A DNA stretch of 64,000 bases from Glandiceps talaboti. Lineage: Eukaryota > Hemichordata > Enteropneusta > Spengelidae. Shown in pieces: positions 50,155 to 61,113 of this stretch. The first letter of the stretch is position 1, and every line of letters begins with the position of its first letter. The notes under the pieces were generated by a model. That model saw only the letters and a list, made by a program, of their open reading frames with translations. It was not told where the DNA came from and searched no databases. The translations under genes and the position numbers were made by a program. The stretch spans positions 21,245,306-21,309,305 of the forward strand of contig NC_135567.1 of NCBI RefSeq assembly GCF_964340395.1, written 5' to 3'.

Positions 50155-50253
50155 GTATGTGTGTATACATATATGTGTGTGTGTGTACATGTATGTGTGT
50201 ATACATATGTGTGTGTGTGTGTACATGTATGTGTGTATACATATGTGTGTGTG

Positions 50254-50300
<47 letters not shown>
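50107..50300. repeat. (GT)n tract with GTACATGTATGTGTGTATAC interruptions
   Basis: Long GT dinucleotide runs broken by a repeated block of about 44 bp. Cys/Val or Thr/His frames here are artefacts. Confidence 0.96.
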
Positions 50301-50302
<2 letters not shown>

Positions 50303-51129
50303 GGAGATGGTGTGTGGGTGGGGTACATGTTGGGCTCTATGTACATGATAGAGATAGGGAAAGAGATGTAGATACATGTGTCTCTCTCTGTACTTTGTTT
50401 TCTTGTTACTTGGTAGCTGCCCATCCACCAACCAGTACATAACGCTCACAGCTATTTGTACTAAACTCCAACCACTTTTATACACAGACAAAAGTACTGT
50501 GACCTTATGAAGACACTTGTTATTCACTGTCATTGATTTAGATAGGGGGCAATGGCCAGCAAAAACAACTGTCTACTTTCTTGGGATTTGTATATTTCTA
50601 TCAATGGCAGATTCATGGGTCTCGTTCACATATACAATGTATTACTGCCCATTTTTCACATTTGACCAGCAGCTACATGTAGTGTTCATATTATTATTAG
50701 CTTCATTCCTGAATGTCTCATCAAATTTTGTCAAGACCGATTGTTTTACCTGTACTGTATGATAACCGATATAGTGTTGCCACGACATTAATGTGTTGCC
50801 ATGACAAATATGAATAAACAATTATTAAGTTCTAAAATAACTCAATAACTGGGTAATTAACAGATTAATAATACATCATTTTAAAGGAAACAAAACAATT
50901 GATATCTACCTGGTAATTAACTAATATTGATGTCAGTGTCTGTTTTTTACAAGATGCTAGTTGATATTGTAGACAATATAGTCCATGCATAAAACTCTAC
51001 TTGAAAACTATGGTATATAAAATTCTATTTTCATTCAGACAGTTCAGCTCAAGTACCTCTTTCTGATTGATAGTGCAGTGACACTGTCAGACTTATATCA
51101 CTATAATATAATATATACAATAAAGCTAG

Positions 51130-51495
51130 CCTGGTGTTAACTATAATACCTTCCAATTGCTAACATATTTTGGACCAGAAGTGAGATGTTAATAGTGGCA
51201 GCCTAATGTTGAAAATGAGCTACATGTACTCTGGTGTTAACATCGCCCTGATGCAAGCATTAACCCTTCCAGTTGCTAACACATACTGGTGAGGTGTTAG
51301 TGCCAGCCTAGTGTTAGCACTGAGCTAGTCTGGTGTTAACACATACTGGTGAGGTGTTAGTGCCAGCCTGGTGTTAGCACTGAGCTAGTCTGGTGTTAAC
51401 ATACGACTGGTACAGATATCAACACTTCCAGTTGCTAACGCATACTGGTGCACGTGAGGTGTTAGTGCCAGCCTAGTGTTAGCACTACAGTAACA
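51130..51495. repeat. Minisatellite family A, fourth locus
   Basis: Three to four copies with the standard landmarks (CACATACTGGTGAGGTGTTA, GTGTTAGCACTGAGCTAGTC). One copy reads GAGCTACATGTACTCTGG where the others read GAGCTAGTCTGG. Confidence 0.92.
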
Positions 51496-53477
51496 CATGT
51501 ACACTGTACAAGTATGCTGTATATTTTATTAGCATAGTCAGGAAATTATTCTCAATCAGTCTTCTATTTTTGTTCACTAACGTCACTAAGTAGTTGTACT
51601 TTGGCTGTTTTTGGCTGGAGGCAAGATGGAGCACTTCCTACCCCCCCCCCTACCCCCCCCCCCCATCCACACCATTTGCGGTACATGTATAGATGTGATG
51701 AATACACAATTGTATGTAAATCCAAACGAACATATAATAAAATCATTATAAACATATACAAATTATTTTTTCAATTGTTAATAAGTTGATATTATTATTA
51801 CATTACAACATACATGATTAATATTCAATGATGGTGTCAGGTGACTGTTTATGTTCATGTTGCCATGGTAATACATATGAAGCAGAACAGTGTCCGGGAC
51901 CTGGTATGAGACTCACATTAGAATCGTAACAATTCAACACTGTTGTTTGTTAATGAGGTGACCATACAATACAAATACACCTTGGGGCAAAATACAGTAC
52001 CGGTTAATTTATGGTTTTTGAAAGTGAAATTGCTGTTAGTAATGTACTGTATGCGTGACTGAGTTTGGACTATCAATGAATATTGCCTCAAAACCTTTTA
52101 TCTTTATGGATTTCCCTACACTGTAATTTAACTCTACACTGTAACATATGTTTATTGTAAAAAGTACAACATACACAATGTACAGTACATGTATTATATA
52201 GACAGCTATTTCTGTACACTGTAATTTGGTATGTACAACCCATAGGGGTTTACCATTCACTGGCTCCATACAATACTGGGGGGGGGGGGGGCTCCCCTTA
52301 TTAGAGTATATGTACATGTATATGTGCTGCCCTTTGGGGTGTGAGCTGAAGAGTCTAAAATGGGGTCCACTTTGCATTATTTTTTATTTTCCTTGGTCTA
52401 AAATGTGTTCCATTGTACATGTACTTTACATAATCATAATTCACATTAATTGCCCAAAAATGTTGCCTCCTTAGGAAAATATAAAACTTTCATCTTTTAG
52501 AAACCTGTAATGGTCTAAAATGGGTATGGATTTTTGTTCAAAGTGGGTCTAAAATGGGGCCTGGGGTTTCCAGCACTGGCTACACATCCCTACCAGAGCT
52601 GACCACTGGTACCACCCCCTGGGCGTGCAGGTACGTACAGATACTTGGGTTTCAAATAAAAACGATTTCAGAATGTCACACTACAAAATCATTTAATTAC
52701 AGAAACAAAATCTAATATCTATGAAAATCTATGAAAATCCAGATACAGACTGAATGTGTACAATAAACAGTTTAACACTGTAAATCATGCTAGGGAGTAA
52801 CTATACATATTACTAGCATTACTAATGGTTAGGAATAGGCTAAGACTCCCTAGCATACAGCTGATTAGTATCAGATATAATAAATGGACACTGTTCTATG
52901 GTGTTGACAGACATTCATTGTCTACAAAACAACTGCAACACTTGAAATGATGCTTACCATGATACAAAGCATGTGTTAGTGCCTAGTAACATGCATAGAC
53001 TGGGTAGTCTTGCAATTGGGGTCAATACCGGTGTCAGAGGTTAATGCTAGGGTCAGAGGTCGCTATTAGGTTAAGTTGCTGATTTTGCCGGATTTTGCGC
53101 TGTTGCTAAGATACTAGCCTTATCACCTAATCTCATTTTAGATTTATAATCATAGCGATTTGAACCTTTTAATGTTTTATAAACAGTAAGATTGGATAGT
53201 CCAATTCTGATGGGATCACTCTGAATGACATCAGATGCAAGTAACTAACTTTTCAGCTGTTCTGATTTACTGGCTAAATCTATTGGGACTGAATATGTGT
53301 GTGTGTGTGGGGGGGGGGGGGGGGTGACTGCCTGCTCAGCTCCCCATCAGTTAATCCTGCTATTCCTGCTATTGTACCGGTAGTCATTTTTTGGGTGTAC
53401 AAACAATCTCTAGTACCTTCCTGATAGAAAGAGGATTACTTTTAAACACTAGCCTGGTTTGGTCAGCTTCTCTTTCA

Positions 53478-53625
53478 GTAAATTCTACACTTGCCAATTG
53501 TTATGATGAAACCACAATTTCAGTTGTACAGGTGGACTGTAAATATAAATTTTACACTTGCCAATTGTTATGATGAAACCACGTTTTCAGTTGTACAGGT
53601 GGACTGTAAATATAAATTTTACACT
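53478..53625. repeat. Tandem duplication, about 70-bp unit, 2 copies
   Basis: Landmarks ACACTTGCCAATTGTTATGA and TTCAGTTGTACAGGTGGACT. Confidence 0.93.
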
Positions 53626-53859
53626 GCAAAGATACTTTGTGGTGTATACATGTATATTGTCTTTTTACCTCTACAAAGTCATCATATACAACTATATAAT
53701 AATGTCAGTTTTTACATAGTGCTTCTCAACTCTGTGCTCAAAGCACTTTACAATGATTACCCCTGGCACAGATCTATAGTGGCACAACAGCCCTTTACTT
53801 CAATTCTCTGGGGAGCATACAATCCATTGCAGCCTTTATAGATTGAAGTCTATCATACA

Positions 53860-54018
53860 ACACATTGACAATGACATATTGATACATTGACAATGACATA
53901 TTGATACATTGACAATGACATATTGATACATTGACAATGACATATTGATACATTGACAATGACATATTGATACATTGACAATGACATATTGATACATTGA
54001 CAATGACATATTGATACT
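53860..54018. repeat. Minisatellite, 22-bp unit, 7 copies
   Basis: Perfect copies of ACATTGACAATGACATATTG plus AT. Repetitive Cys/His-containing minus-strand frames are artefacts of the period. Confidence 0.95.
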
Positions 54019-54805
54019 GATAGACAACTTGTAGCAACATTTGTAATAATGAAATCTGAAAAAGCCATAGAAAAATTTGGTCAGAAAAAGAATAATTTTG
54101 TATGTAAAGTGTCCACTGAGAAGATAATACTAATGTGATAAACTGGAAATGAAACCCTGGCCTTCTTAACACTGGACTGGCATTAGATATACATGTACCT
54201 GGTATGCTTGTTAGAACTTAGAAACCAGAAACATAACCGTTTTTTTACCGGATTAGTGCCTTTAATTCTTACCACTGTATCGGTACCAGATTCAAATCTT
54301 AGTTACAATGTACTTTGTCATTGCTATAATATGACAATTAATACTTTTTATCATTAACTTTTCCAATATTTGTATATTTTATCAGAACACCACTTCTCTT
54401 GTCAGGTTTAGTAAATCATAAAATATTAAAATGCCATTTTTTACTGTCAAATAGACATAAATACTTTACTATTTAAAGATAGTACATTTACTTACAATCC
54501 ATGATAGTTACACCAATTTCTATCTGCATCACAACTGTTCAACCACAATGTACCGATACTCCTCTCTTACCAAATTTAAATCTTTACACTTTACAACTGT
54601 CTAATCACAAATTCTTGACAAACATTTTGAATTACCAACCTTTCCAAGTTTTGATCTTTGGTGGAAAGTTCTTCTCCGGATTCATTCCCTAGACATTGAG
54701 TTGGGAAGAATGGGGTTCATACAGTCTTACATGTACACTGTCCAGGTTTAATTGTAAACACAGCCATCATTGTAGCACAGATACTCTTAGTGTCTTAGTA
54801 CTTGT

Positions 54806-54962
54806 GTATGTTGAGTACTTTATAGTGTGTAATGTTACTTTATAGTGTGTAATGTTACTTTGTAGTGTGTAATGTTACTTTATAGTGTGTAATGTTACTT
54901 TGTAGTGTGTAATGTTACTATATAGTGTGTAATGTTACTATATAGTGTGTAATGTTACCAGT
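54806..54962. repeat. Minisatellite, 20-bp unit, 8 copies
   Basis: TTTATAGTGTGTAATGTTAC with A/G and T/A variants. Confidence 0.95.
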
Positions 54963-54979
54963 CAAGTAACAATCAGACA

Positions 54980-55540
54980 GTTTCTATCATTTCAGCTTCC
55001 ATGGAAATTCCTTCTCCAGATTCAATCCAAAGTCAGTGAATCACCAAGAATAAAGGACATACAGCCCTGTGTTTTCTACTGACATAACTCTGTCCTTTTG
55101 TACTGCTGATAGCCACACATCAACCAATGTAATCAAACCAACAGACAACATTTCATCTTCATGGAAACTTCTCCAGATTTACTCTCCCAGTCAGTAAGTC
55201 ATAACAAATTGGGTTTCAACAGCTTACCATTTTCCATTTGTGGTGAAAAAGTTCTTAATGTTTTTTATATGTTACTTGTCATCCAATACCAAGCATCAAG
55301 AGACAGTAGCTAACAGATAATAGGTTTTAACAGTCATATTTCATCTGCAGTCAATCAAAACTTCTCTACATTCTTTCTCTAATTATGAATTTTAAGATTT
55401 GGTTTGACAGCAGCCTACCATTTTCCATTTGTAGTGTGAAAAGCTCTCAGTATTTTTATACGTTGCTTAGCATCCAATGCCAAGCGTCAACTGACAACTA
55501 ACAGACAACAGTTTATACCTAGAGAGGATTTATCGTTTTC
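54980..55540. repeat. Old, diverged duplication, about 180-bp unit, about 3 copies
   Basis: Recurring strings ACCATTTTCCATTTGTRGTG, ATCCAATRCCAAGC and CTTCTCCAGATT appear in the same order with many substitutions. Confidence 0.55.
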
Positions 55541-57355
55541 AAAAGAAAGTATTTAATACGCTTAGTCAATTCAAACCTTCTTACTTTACTTTGTAGCTAG
55601 GTTTTATGTAAAGTGTGACTAATGCAATTTAACTTTGGTGAATTGATGCAGAAATCCACTCACGCACACTCACGATATTTGATGGCAATCGTAATGACTG
55701 TTCATACGATATTTGACACACCCGTAATGACTGTTCATTTTCTGAAGAACACAACAATTTATCCATTCTCTCTGCATTTATAGAGGTGAAACTGAATTTA
55801 TTTAAATATTAATGAATTACTGTAAAAAGTCACTTACACACACTGTTCACATTCTGTATGGACATCATTTCCAACTGACTGTGTTTATTTAACAAATTCA
55901 CTTTTATTTGTGTATCAATGCAGATAAAACCCTACATGCACATATTAGGACTGGTTTTGCTTCTATAACATTAATTTTAACCTGTTCTTTCAAAGATTAC
56001 ATTTCAGAAGTTGAATTCAGCAGAACTCAATTAAACTGCTTTCAATTGGGGCAGAATATTACTATACATAGCATTGATTTTGTTTAGTTTTCAGCACATC
56101 AATTTTAACTCATTCTCGCAGACATTATATTTCAGAATTGGATTAACTGAAGCAAGTAAGAATCTGTCATACCCTCAAGGCACGTGAAAAACATCAAGCA
56201 AGTTTCACTGCTAAATTTTTCATCAGAATGTTTGCTGAACCTTAAACTAAAGTACTATCTGAAAATGACTACATTATATGACTTAGTTGTGAAAACTTGC
56301 ACTTCCATTGAGTCAGTCATGTAAAATAAAAATAAAAATAAAAATAAAAGCCTGTATTGTTATCAAAATCTTAGTCTAGAGTCTACAACATGTAAGTCTA
56401 GAGTCTACAACATGTAAATCTAGAGTCTATCCATTTGTTTTGAATCTAAAGATCTCTTAACCCATGATCAAAGCCAACTGAACAGACAGCCAAGACTGTC
56501 ATAACCTGTCCCTGAGTAACCTTGAAACTTTGTACTGCCTCCAGGTTCTGTTCTAAGTACAATAGGGTAGTACCCCAGTGCCTTGTAAACATGGCCTGTA
56601 CAACTACACTGTCTATATCTATGGTATATCATATATCTAATGTTATTGCAACTGACTAGAACAAACTCTCCCTGAGTAGTTCTGAAACTTTGTAATGTTT
56701 GCCTAGCCTAGGTAGAACCATGATAAATGGATGCCAAGACTGTAAATGTAAGATAAATCCTGTCATGCAGCACATATCAGGCATGGCATGCCTTATCTCA
56801 CAGACTAGTAGACGCCTTGGAACATAAAAGTTTGCTCAAATACATAGTGTTGAGTAAGTGAACATGGACTACACAACTATGCAATCAACAATTGACATGT
56901 ATTGTCTCACCCCAGTACATTTATTCTTTTCATCACCACTAATTCAAGGATTACTTGAAATCTTAAAGTACACCAACATTTCTTTTAGAATGTATTGTAA
57001 AAACACCCAAGTCTATCTTCACAAATGCAAAAGACAAAAGGTATGATTGTTATTTAAATTTCCATTGTAATCTAGGTGCTAATCCAAAGCATTCATCTAC
57101 ATATAACAGTCTACTGACTCATTGCTATGACAACTACATGTACTCTAATAACTTCAATGTTTGTCAATATGTGCACATATTTGCATATCAATGTATTTAT
57201 CTTTCATCTTCATGTCATAGTCTGACTTGTTGCTTTGACAATGACTTCCATATTTGTCAACATTTGTATATATCTTTACATATAGTTGTATACAATTTAG
57301 CAACTTGACATGACTTGATACATTTTCATAAGATACATGTAATAACACCACCACA
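55541..57355. other. Unannotated AT-rich stretch
   Basis: A short (AAAAT)n run at about 56322-56350 and a TCTAGAGTCTACAACATGTA triplication at about 56375-56430 are visible. No supported gene. Confidence 0.55.
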
Positions 57356-57359
57356 AGTC

Positions 57360-57732
57360 TCTCAGCTACAGACATTTCAGATTTTTATTATCTGGACTAC
57401 AGACATTTCAAATTTTTATTATCTGGACTACAGACATTTCAAATTTTTATTATCTGGACTACAGACATTTCAGATTTTTATTATCTGGACTACAGACATT
57501 TCAGATTTTTATTATCTGGACTACAGACATTTCAGATTTTTATTATCTGGACTACAGACATTTCAGTGTTTTTACTATCTGAACTACAGACATTTCAGAT
57601 TTTTATTATCTGGACTACAGACATTTCAGTGTTTTATTATCTGGACTACAGACATTTCAGATTTTTATTATCTGGACTACAGACATTTCAGATTTTTATT
57701 ATCTGGACTACAGACATTTCAGTGTTTTTACT
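57360..57732. repeat. Minisatellite, about 31-bp unit, 12 copies
   Basis: Landmarks GGACTACAGACATTTCAGAT and TTTTATTATCT. Because 31 is not divisible by three, the apparent 139-codon frame repeats only every three units; it is not a gene. Confidence 0.95.
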
Positions 57733-58814
57733 AAGTCCAGGGTCTACGGTACAGTATATTTTTCTGCTGACTCAGCATGATAAATCTCATGGTGTGGTTT
57801 CAACAATGTGTTTTTATTGTGGTTTCAAGACACTTGTCAAATAACTGATCCTTCAGGTATTTATTTAAATAACCTGTTAGTTACATCAAATTTGTTTCCA
57901 TGGCGATGTTTTTGACACAGTAGGCTCAAAAAGCAGCTATGTATGCATGTCTGTTTGTAAATCACATTAAATTATTTTTTCAATGTTTTTACCAAGGTCT
58001 GAGTCACTTTCTAAATCTTCCATTGCTAATTACTTGCCTTACAACAAATTTGTTACCATGGCAATGTTCTGACGCAGTTGACTATATTAGCAGACACGTC
58101 TGTGTGTAAATGGCATTGATTAAAGATTTTTTCACATGATCCCTAAACTAACACACAATCATTGAAGCATCAGACAGTGAGCAAGAATCAATATGTTTTT
58201 TTTGTCACGTTACTTTACACAATCAATATGTCACACACAATTCAGTGTGAAATTCCTGGACAAGAAAGACTACTTGTGTTGATACCAAGTAGTGACGATA
58301 TACCAGATATCTATTGTGTAACAATGTAGACTGTCTGGATGTAAGCTTTATTTGATTACACACAATGCTGAATTCAGGAAATCTTTCAAGAATTCAAAGA
58401 TTGAAATTAAAATTCCATCAGTCTTTCAAATTCCATCTGAAGGAGATGACAACTTGAGTACACTGTACTATAATACATTTTATTTCTTTTGTACATCATG
58501 ACAACATGGATTCAAGGCTAGAGTGGATTAAAAAAAAAAATAAGTGCATGAGGTTCACTGTCGCTCTGGCTGATAAACTGCAATAAACAATGTGTATACT
58601 ATATTATCTGGAAGCTGGGGTGGGGGAGGAGTGGAGCTAGGGGTAGAGGTTCTATTTTTGTATTTTAGTTGTTTTTTTATATTCTTATACAATTGAATCA
58701 GTACATATGATGAGATAGCTAGGTATGTGTAGGGTTATGATTAAACCATTTTGATAATCTTCTTAGAATTCTTTAATACCATGTCTCAAGGACATTTTTT
58801 TCTCTTTTTAATCA

Positions 58815-58815
<1 letters not shown>

Positions 58816-58867
<52 letters not shown>

Positions 58868-58892
58868 CATGTGTGTGCGTGCATGTGTGTGT
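58816..58892. repeat. (GT)n microsatellite
   Basis: About 22 GT units followed by GTGCGTGCATGTGTGTGCGT-type imperfect repeats. Confidence 0.95.
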
Positions 58893-60190
58893 TTACATGT
58901 ACATCCTTTGCATATTTTGTATTTGTCTATGAGGGTGAATGTTTGCATTATTGTCAAAATTTATCAATCAATTTTCTTTACATTGAACAATATTATCTTG
59001 GTGTATTTCTACTACCTATCTATGAAAGCTGTACACTAACTGTCATGTGTTTGTCACCCATGACTTGGAAAGCAGGTCTTATTCATTACTTCACTCAGGG
59101 ACCAGCTCCTCATGGTGGAAGGGGCAGTCATCTAAAAGAGTTGGCACAAAAAAACTGTTGTCCACTGCAAAACATTCTTGGATGTGTTACTAAGTGCATA
59201 ATATAAATACTAACTATCACACCTGCCCTTGGAAATACATGTAAGTGAACACATCTGAGGAGAATGACACTTTGAAACAATGAGCAGGAAGATATTCAAA
59301 GCTGGTCTGAGTTCCTTCTGTAGACACCTGTGGTTATACATGTCTGAAAGTCATATTTAGCAACCATTTGTTTCTAATCACTACTATTACTTAGCATACT
59401 AGAGTCCAGTCAAGCCTGGAAAATTATAACACTGAGGCAATCAATAGTAAGAAGAGGCTTGCTAGACTTGACAGCTGTCATTTGATATGCACTTTGCTTA
59501 CTGTATCAAGGAAAGATACCAGGTTGCAGGTGGACAGAAAATGTACCTGCCACTACAGTTCATGACCTCTCAATGTCTACACTCACTGCAACCTCAAATC
59601 AAATGGCCAGTAGCTCATTGAATTATATATTTCATCAGTGGTCAGTCCATACATGATGTTTCAGGTTTTTGGTGATTGACTCAACTGCAAATTTTGCAAT
59701 ATATATTTCTTTGGAGATAATATTTGGAAATATTACTAGTACTATAGGAAGGAAAATAGTTGCTGTGCAAGCAGAAGGAAAATTTTATGTAAGTGTTATA
59801 ACAACAGTGTTCATTTGGGCAGAATATACTTCTTACAGTAGACAAAAATTTACAATTTATTGTTTTAGCTAATTACGTAATGAATATTAAAACCGTACAG
59901 GACTTCAATTCCAGTTGGGATGGTCCTGTTCACGCTCATTATCAATTATTAAAAGGCTTTTACAAGGAACATTTGGCAATCAATATTTATGTCTTTTGGG
60001 ACAGTATTCACTCTCTCAACTACTTTATGACAACCTTTGGTGCCTATCACGTTATTCTGATCTCAATAGTACTATTTACAATAATGATGTACATTGAACA
60101 CTCACTGTCACAGTGATTCACGTTTGTCTTGATCTACCCAACACAACCTGGGGAATATAGCACAATACTTTACATACATGTAATTGAGTT
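58893..60190. other. Unannotated stretch
   Basis: No ORF with family similarity and no long repeat visible. Confidence 0.55.
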
Positions 60191-60192
60191 AG

Positions 60193-60278
60193 ATGTTATT
60201 ATAAATTATTTGAGTGTCCTGATGGTCTGTGTAGATGTTATTATAAATTACTTGAGTGTCCTGATGGTCTGTGTAGAT
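60193..60278. repeat. Tandem duplication, about 43-bp unit, 2 copies
   Basis: GATGTTATTATAAATTAYTT plus GAGTGTCCTGATGGTCTGTG, directly repeated. Confidence 0.88.
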
Positions 60279-60435
60279 TGGCACACTTACTCAATCAATT
60301 CTCACTTGCATTTTATGACCTGATTTCTAATTTTAAAGTTTCATTTTTATGCTATTATTAAATACAATAGCCAATTGATTACTTTGACATTTGAGAAATT
60401 CAAAAAGTCAGCAATACCAATAATATTATATATGA

Positions 60436-60562
60436 TCACGTACAGGACAGTGTACCAATAATACACCAGTACAGGACAGTGTACCAATAATACACCAGTA
60501 CAGGACAGTGTACCAATAATACACCAGTACAGGACAGTGTACCAATAATACACCAGTACACG
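60436..60562. repeat. Minisatellite, 29-bp unit, 4 copies
   Basis: Near-perfect copies of GTACAGGACAGTGTACCAAT plus AATACACCA. Confidence 0.95.
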
Positions 60563-61113
60563 AAAACCAAGTTGTCCTATATCCAAAGACAACTGATTTT
60601 TTGCCCTGGACCATTTTAATTTTTGCAATGACTCATGTAAAATTGTACATTTAAGTGGAAATTTTAACTTTGAGACATGAAAAATGTATCAATGTTAAAA
60701 GTTCTTTTAGCGATCTACTTATAAATTCCTTTGTCGACTCATTTACACATAGTCTTGATGATTTGAACTGTCACAACCATCAAGTTTGTAGATACATACA
60801 TGTATGTACAAATGTACATATAACAATCCAGAGAATAACATTTATATGTGTAGAAAGCCAACTTACTGAATTGAATATGTACAAAATGTATGTTGCTAGA
60901 CATATTGCAATAGTACCATGCATAATCTAAGTTATTGTCCCCTAACAGAAATTATGGCCTAATTGTTCTACATGTACATCATGACAATCTGAGTCTTATT
61001 TCACTGGGTCTGTGGTGTTTGAAACACGAGTCAAATTTCCATCATTTTTCATAAATTATACTACAGGAGGTATAATAATAATTATATCATTCCCCAACAT
61101 TTTTCTTTATTCA

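Noticed and set aside
57315-57844. 139-codon repetitive frame
   Set aside because: Translation of a 31-bp minisatellite with a three-unit reading period; no independent evidence for coding.
59669-60116. Small membrane-protein-like frames
   Set aside because: Hydrophobicity follows from AT-rich composition; the frames overlap each other and lack recognisable motifs.
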